Of a stretch of DNA of 22,026 nt, positions 20,546-22,026 are shown in pieces. Under the pieces are notes generated by a model. That model ran no database searches and was not told where the DNA came from. It saw only the letters and a program-made list of their open reading frames with translations. A program made the translations under genes and the position numbers. Within the stretch, counting starts at the first letter, position 1, and each line of letters starts with the position of its first letter. This DNA is from DATKGX01 sp035510555 (GTDB taxonomy: Bacteria > Patescibacteriota > Microgenomatia > Levybacterales > UBA12049), in NCBI GenBank assembly GCA_035510555.1, contig DATKGX010000004.1, positions 1-22,026 on the forward strand. The letters run 5' to 3'.

Positions 20546-21142
20546 ATGAAGCAAACCGATAATTACAAAAAGCATACTCACCGAAATCCGATTCAAAGGC
20601 TACTTTTGTGGAATTTTTTCAGAAACCTAGTCGATTTCACTCAAGCCAAAACTGTTGATTCGATTTTGGATGTCGGGTGCGGCGAAGGATTCACCCTCAA
20701 CAGCTTAAAAGAAAACGGGATTGGGAAAAGATTAGAAGGAATAGAATATTTGCAGGCCGCGATTGATTTGGGCAAAAAAACTTACCCGGACATTAAAATC
20801 ATCAAAGGTACGATTTATGAATTACCATATAAAGATAATTCATTTGATTTAGTATTGTGTACGGAGGTTCTTGAACATCTGGAAAGCCCAGAAAAAGCCT
20901 TGAAAGAGTTGGTCAGAGTTTCCAAAAAATATTTGGTGATTTCGGTTCCCAACGAGCCGTTTTTCATGCTTGCTCAATTAGTCAGAGGCAAAAACTGGTC
21001 GCGCTTTGGTAACGACATTGAGCATATAAATCACTGGACAGTGTTTGGCTTTCCGCAATTCGTCAAGAAAAACGCCAAAGTTCACATTTTGGCAAAAAGA
21101 TTTCCCTTCGCCTGGACCATGCTGCTTTTGGAAAAGTCTTGA
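20546..21142 (+). CDS. Class I SAM-dependent methyltransferase
   Basis: 198 residues with a standard Rossmann methyltransferase core: motif I I-L-D-V-G-C-G-E-G-F (40-49), an acidic end to strand 2 (L-E-G-I-E-Y), the motif preceding strand 4 (L-P-Y-K-D-N-S-F-D-L-V-L-C), and E-V-L-E-H-L after it. This is the Methyltransf_11 type. The substrate is unknown; the later G-N-D-I-E-H-I-N-H-W segment is typical of members acting on small molecules or lipid/glycan precursors, but that is only suggestive. ATG follows the trmH-like stop without a gap. Stop is TGA, which overlaps the -35 box of the next gene. Confidence 0.87.
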   Translation: MKQTDNYKKHTHRNPIQRLLLWNFFRNLVDFTQAKTVDSILDVGCGEGFTLNSLKENGIGKRLEGIEYLQAAIDLGKKTYPDIKIIKGTIYELPYKDNSFDLVLCTEVLEHLESPEKALKELVRVSKKYLVISVPNEPFFMLAQLVRGKNWSRFGNDIEHINHWTVFGFPQFVKKNAKVHILAKRFPFAWTMLLLEKS

Positions 21143-21168
21143 CAAGGTAGTGTGGCAAATGATATAAA
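21139..21168 (+). promoter_or_regulatory. Promoter of the 154-residue gene
   Basis: TTGACA (21139-21144) overlaps the TGA stop of the methyltransferase (21140-21142). An 18-bp spacer leads to TATAAA (21163-21168), 15 nt before ATG 21184. Confidence 0.6.
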
Positions 21169-21183
21169 CGGAAAATTGGAATT

Positions 21184-21648
21184 ATGAGTGAAAGATTGCC
21201 AACAAGTAAGCCATTAGGCCCAGTAGCGTGTAGAGAAGTGCGTTTCACTGGACATTGTGGTAAAGGAAATGAAAGAGCTGTTGGAGCTCTCAATAGCGCA
21301 ATCCGTGCTTCAAGACCCGACATCCTTCCGTTAGCAGTAAGAGAAGATCAAGTAGTAGAGAGGGAAGCTAGTTTACACGCAGCACAAGAGTTAAATGATT
21401 TCCTACAAGGAGGCCATGGCGCTGAAGGTTTAGATACGGTTTGGTCATTAGACCCAGAGCAGGGAGAAGTCGTGGTGGATGCGCTTACTCTTTGTGAAGA
21501 GCAGTCCGCAGACGCTTTAGCAGCCGAAGGAGCAACAGATGTGTTGGAAGATGATTTACTCGAAAATGGGGGTTTTCACATAGTAAAGATTAGTCCTATT
21601 GCGTATCGCAGGAGTACCAACATTGCCGCAGCAGATCTTCGGGAATAA
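21184..21648 (+). CDS. Hypothetical acidic protein upstream of the rRNA operon
   Basis: 154 residues, not recognised. Soluble, rich in Ala, Glu, Asp and Leu, with no membrane segment. Candidate motifs for a search are V-R-F-T-G-H-C-G-K-G-N-E (about 19-30) and S-A-D-A-L-A-A-E-G-A-T-D. Near the C-terminus, F-H-I-V-K-I-S-P-I-A-Y-R-R looks like a beta strand plus basic turn. Base composition looks less A-rich than in the methyltransferase just before it. It has its own promoter and lies between a methyltransferase operon and the rRNA operon promoter. No Shine-Dalgarno is evident. As with the other unassigned genes, a coding role rests on open length, promoter and start context. Confidence 0.68.
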   Translation: MSERLPTSKPLGPVACREVRFTGHCGKGNERAVGALNSAIRASRPDILPLAVREDQVVEREASLHAAQELNDFLQGGHGAEGLDTVWSLDPEQGEVVVDALTLCEEQSADALAAEGATDVLEDDLLENGGFHIVKISPIAYRRSTNIAAADLRE

Positions 21649-21687
21649 GATAGTACTTCAGGGTTGATTTTTTTTCTCTTTTTCTCC

Positions 21688-21715
21688 TTGACAAAAATTT
21701 TAAACTCACTATAAT
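21688..21715 (+). promoter_or_regulatory. rRNA operon promoter
   Basis: Perfect TTGACA (21688-21693) and perfect TATAAT (21710-21715) with a 16-bp spacer, preceded by a T-rich stretch (21667-21688). The predicted start near 21722 gives a leader of about 217 nt to the 16S 5' end. Confidence 0.85.
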
Positions 21716-21759
21716 GGTAAAAGATATGTAAGACCATTCGCCATAAGTTTGGGATTGAA

Positions 21760-21780
21760 CCCGCCTTTGGCGGGATTTTT
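21760..21780 (+). terminator. Terminator-like hairpin in the rRNA leader
   Basis: CCCGCC (21760-21765), loop TTT, GGCGGG (21769-21774), then ATTTTT. It is enclosed by a second pairing, TAAGACCA (21729-21736) with TGGTCTTA (21780-21787). It lies downstream of the rRNA promoter and upstream of boxA, so it is inside the transcript. It could be an attenuator, a stable leader fold, or a boundary terminator if a further promoter exists downstream. Confidence 0.6.
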
Positions 21781-21804
21781 GGTCTTATAGGGGTTCTTAA
21801 AGTT

Positions 21805-21816
21805 TGCTCTTTAACA
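21805..21816 (+). promoter_or_regulatory. boxA antitermination site
   Basis: TGCTCTTTAACA, identical to the core of the E. coli rrn leader boxA, which recruits NusB/NusE (S10) for processive antitermination. Its position about 120 nt before 16S is as expected. Confidence 0.85.
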
Positions 21817-21903
21817 ACTTACAAGTACAGCACAAAATGAAAAGGATAGCTTTTTGTTGACCAAGTTTAGTAGCTTGGCGATCAGAAAGTGGTAGGAATT
21901 TTT

Positions 21904-21944
21904 TTCGGATTAATTCCATAAAGATAATCCGAACAATTTTTTTT
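21904..21944 (+). other. Hairpin plus U-run just before 16S
   Basis: TTCGGATTA (21904-21912) pairs perfectly with TAATCCGAA (21925-21933), 12-nt loop, then CAA and eight T (21937-21944) running into the 16S 5' end. Together with CCAAG/CTTGG (21861-21878) it probably belongs to the leader's processing structure, although its form resembles an intrinsic terminator. Confidence 0.55.
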
Positions 21945-22026
21945 GAGAATTTGATCCTGGTTCAGGATGAATGCTGGCGGCGTGCCTTAAGCATGCAAGT
22001 CGAATGGGAGTCGCAAGACTCAAATG
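21939..22026 (+). rRNA. rrs: 16S ribosomal RNA, 5' part only
   Basis: GAGAATTTGATCCTGG (21945-21960), TTCAGGATGAATGCTGGCGG and GCATGCAAGTCGAA match the conserved 16S 5' end. Aligning the C of TTTGATC with E. coli position 18 places position 1 near 21939. The gene runs off the window. The helix-6 (V1) hairpin GGGAGTC-GCAA-GACTCAAA is short. Confidence 0.95.

Noticed and set aside
715..21142. Recoding of UGA as glycine, as in some CPR lineages
   Set aside because: TGA ends the M50 protease and the SAM methyltransferase at sensible lengths, and no core gene needs TGA read-through.
21606..21676. ATCTT/AAGAT stem and T-run after the 154-residue gene as its terminator
   Set aside because: The stem is 5 bp, AT-rich, and the T-run starts well away from it.

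Overview
The window looks like a piece of a Candidate Phyla Radiation (Patescibacteria) chromosome, most likely Microgenomates-like. The grounds are the 16S 5' end (a GTTCAGGATGAA start, with mismatches to the usual 27F primer), very compact gene packing, A-rich housekeeping genes, few Shine-Dalgarno sequences, and several small proteins I cannot assign. TGA is used as a stop (M50 protease, methyltransferase), so translation table 11 fits and the UGA=Gly code does not. The lineage is inferred from sequence features, not from a database search.

Layout. 1-280: 3' end of rpmG (bL33) and tRNA-Trp. 331-4146: an unknown gene, an M50 site-2 protease, rpmB (bL28), then fmt and def (formyl-Met addition and removal), split apart by two unknown genes. 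4148-6643: an O-antigen-ligase-like membrane protein with a TPR tail. 6786-11869: the cell-shape operon mreB-mreC-mreD-mrdA (PBP2), interrupted after mreB by a DUF1284-like gene and a duplicated scrap of the mreB 3' end. 11843-16435: an unknown gene, dprA, a nucleoside 2-deoxyribosyltransferase-like gene, and topA. 16425-19889 (minus strand): a PsbP-like anchored protein, a YdjM/DUF457-like membrane protein, and a 525-residue membrane protein of unknown function. 20015-21648: a SpoU/TrmH RNA methyltransferase, a class I SAM methyltransferase and another unknown gene. 21688-22026: an rRNA operon promoter, a structured leader with boxA, and the start of 16S rRNA.

Three patterns run across the window. 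(1) Degenerate arrays with a 7-bp period (once 8 bp) occur in divergent promoter regions and, in frame, inside conserved genes (fmt, mrdA, dprA, topA twice, trmH, the end of mreD). (2) Many promoters of the form TTGACA-N17-TATAAT end 6-8 nt before an ATG, implying leaderless mRNAs. (3) Single genes with their own promoters sit between genes that are normally neighbours (mreB|mreC, def|fmt, mrdA|dprA, dprA|topA). The mreB|mreC insert is flanked by a 23-bp perfect direct repeat. Together these suggest a streamlined core backbone into which promoter-equipped single genes have been added and through which a heptad repeat family has spread.
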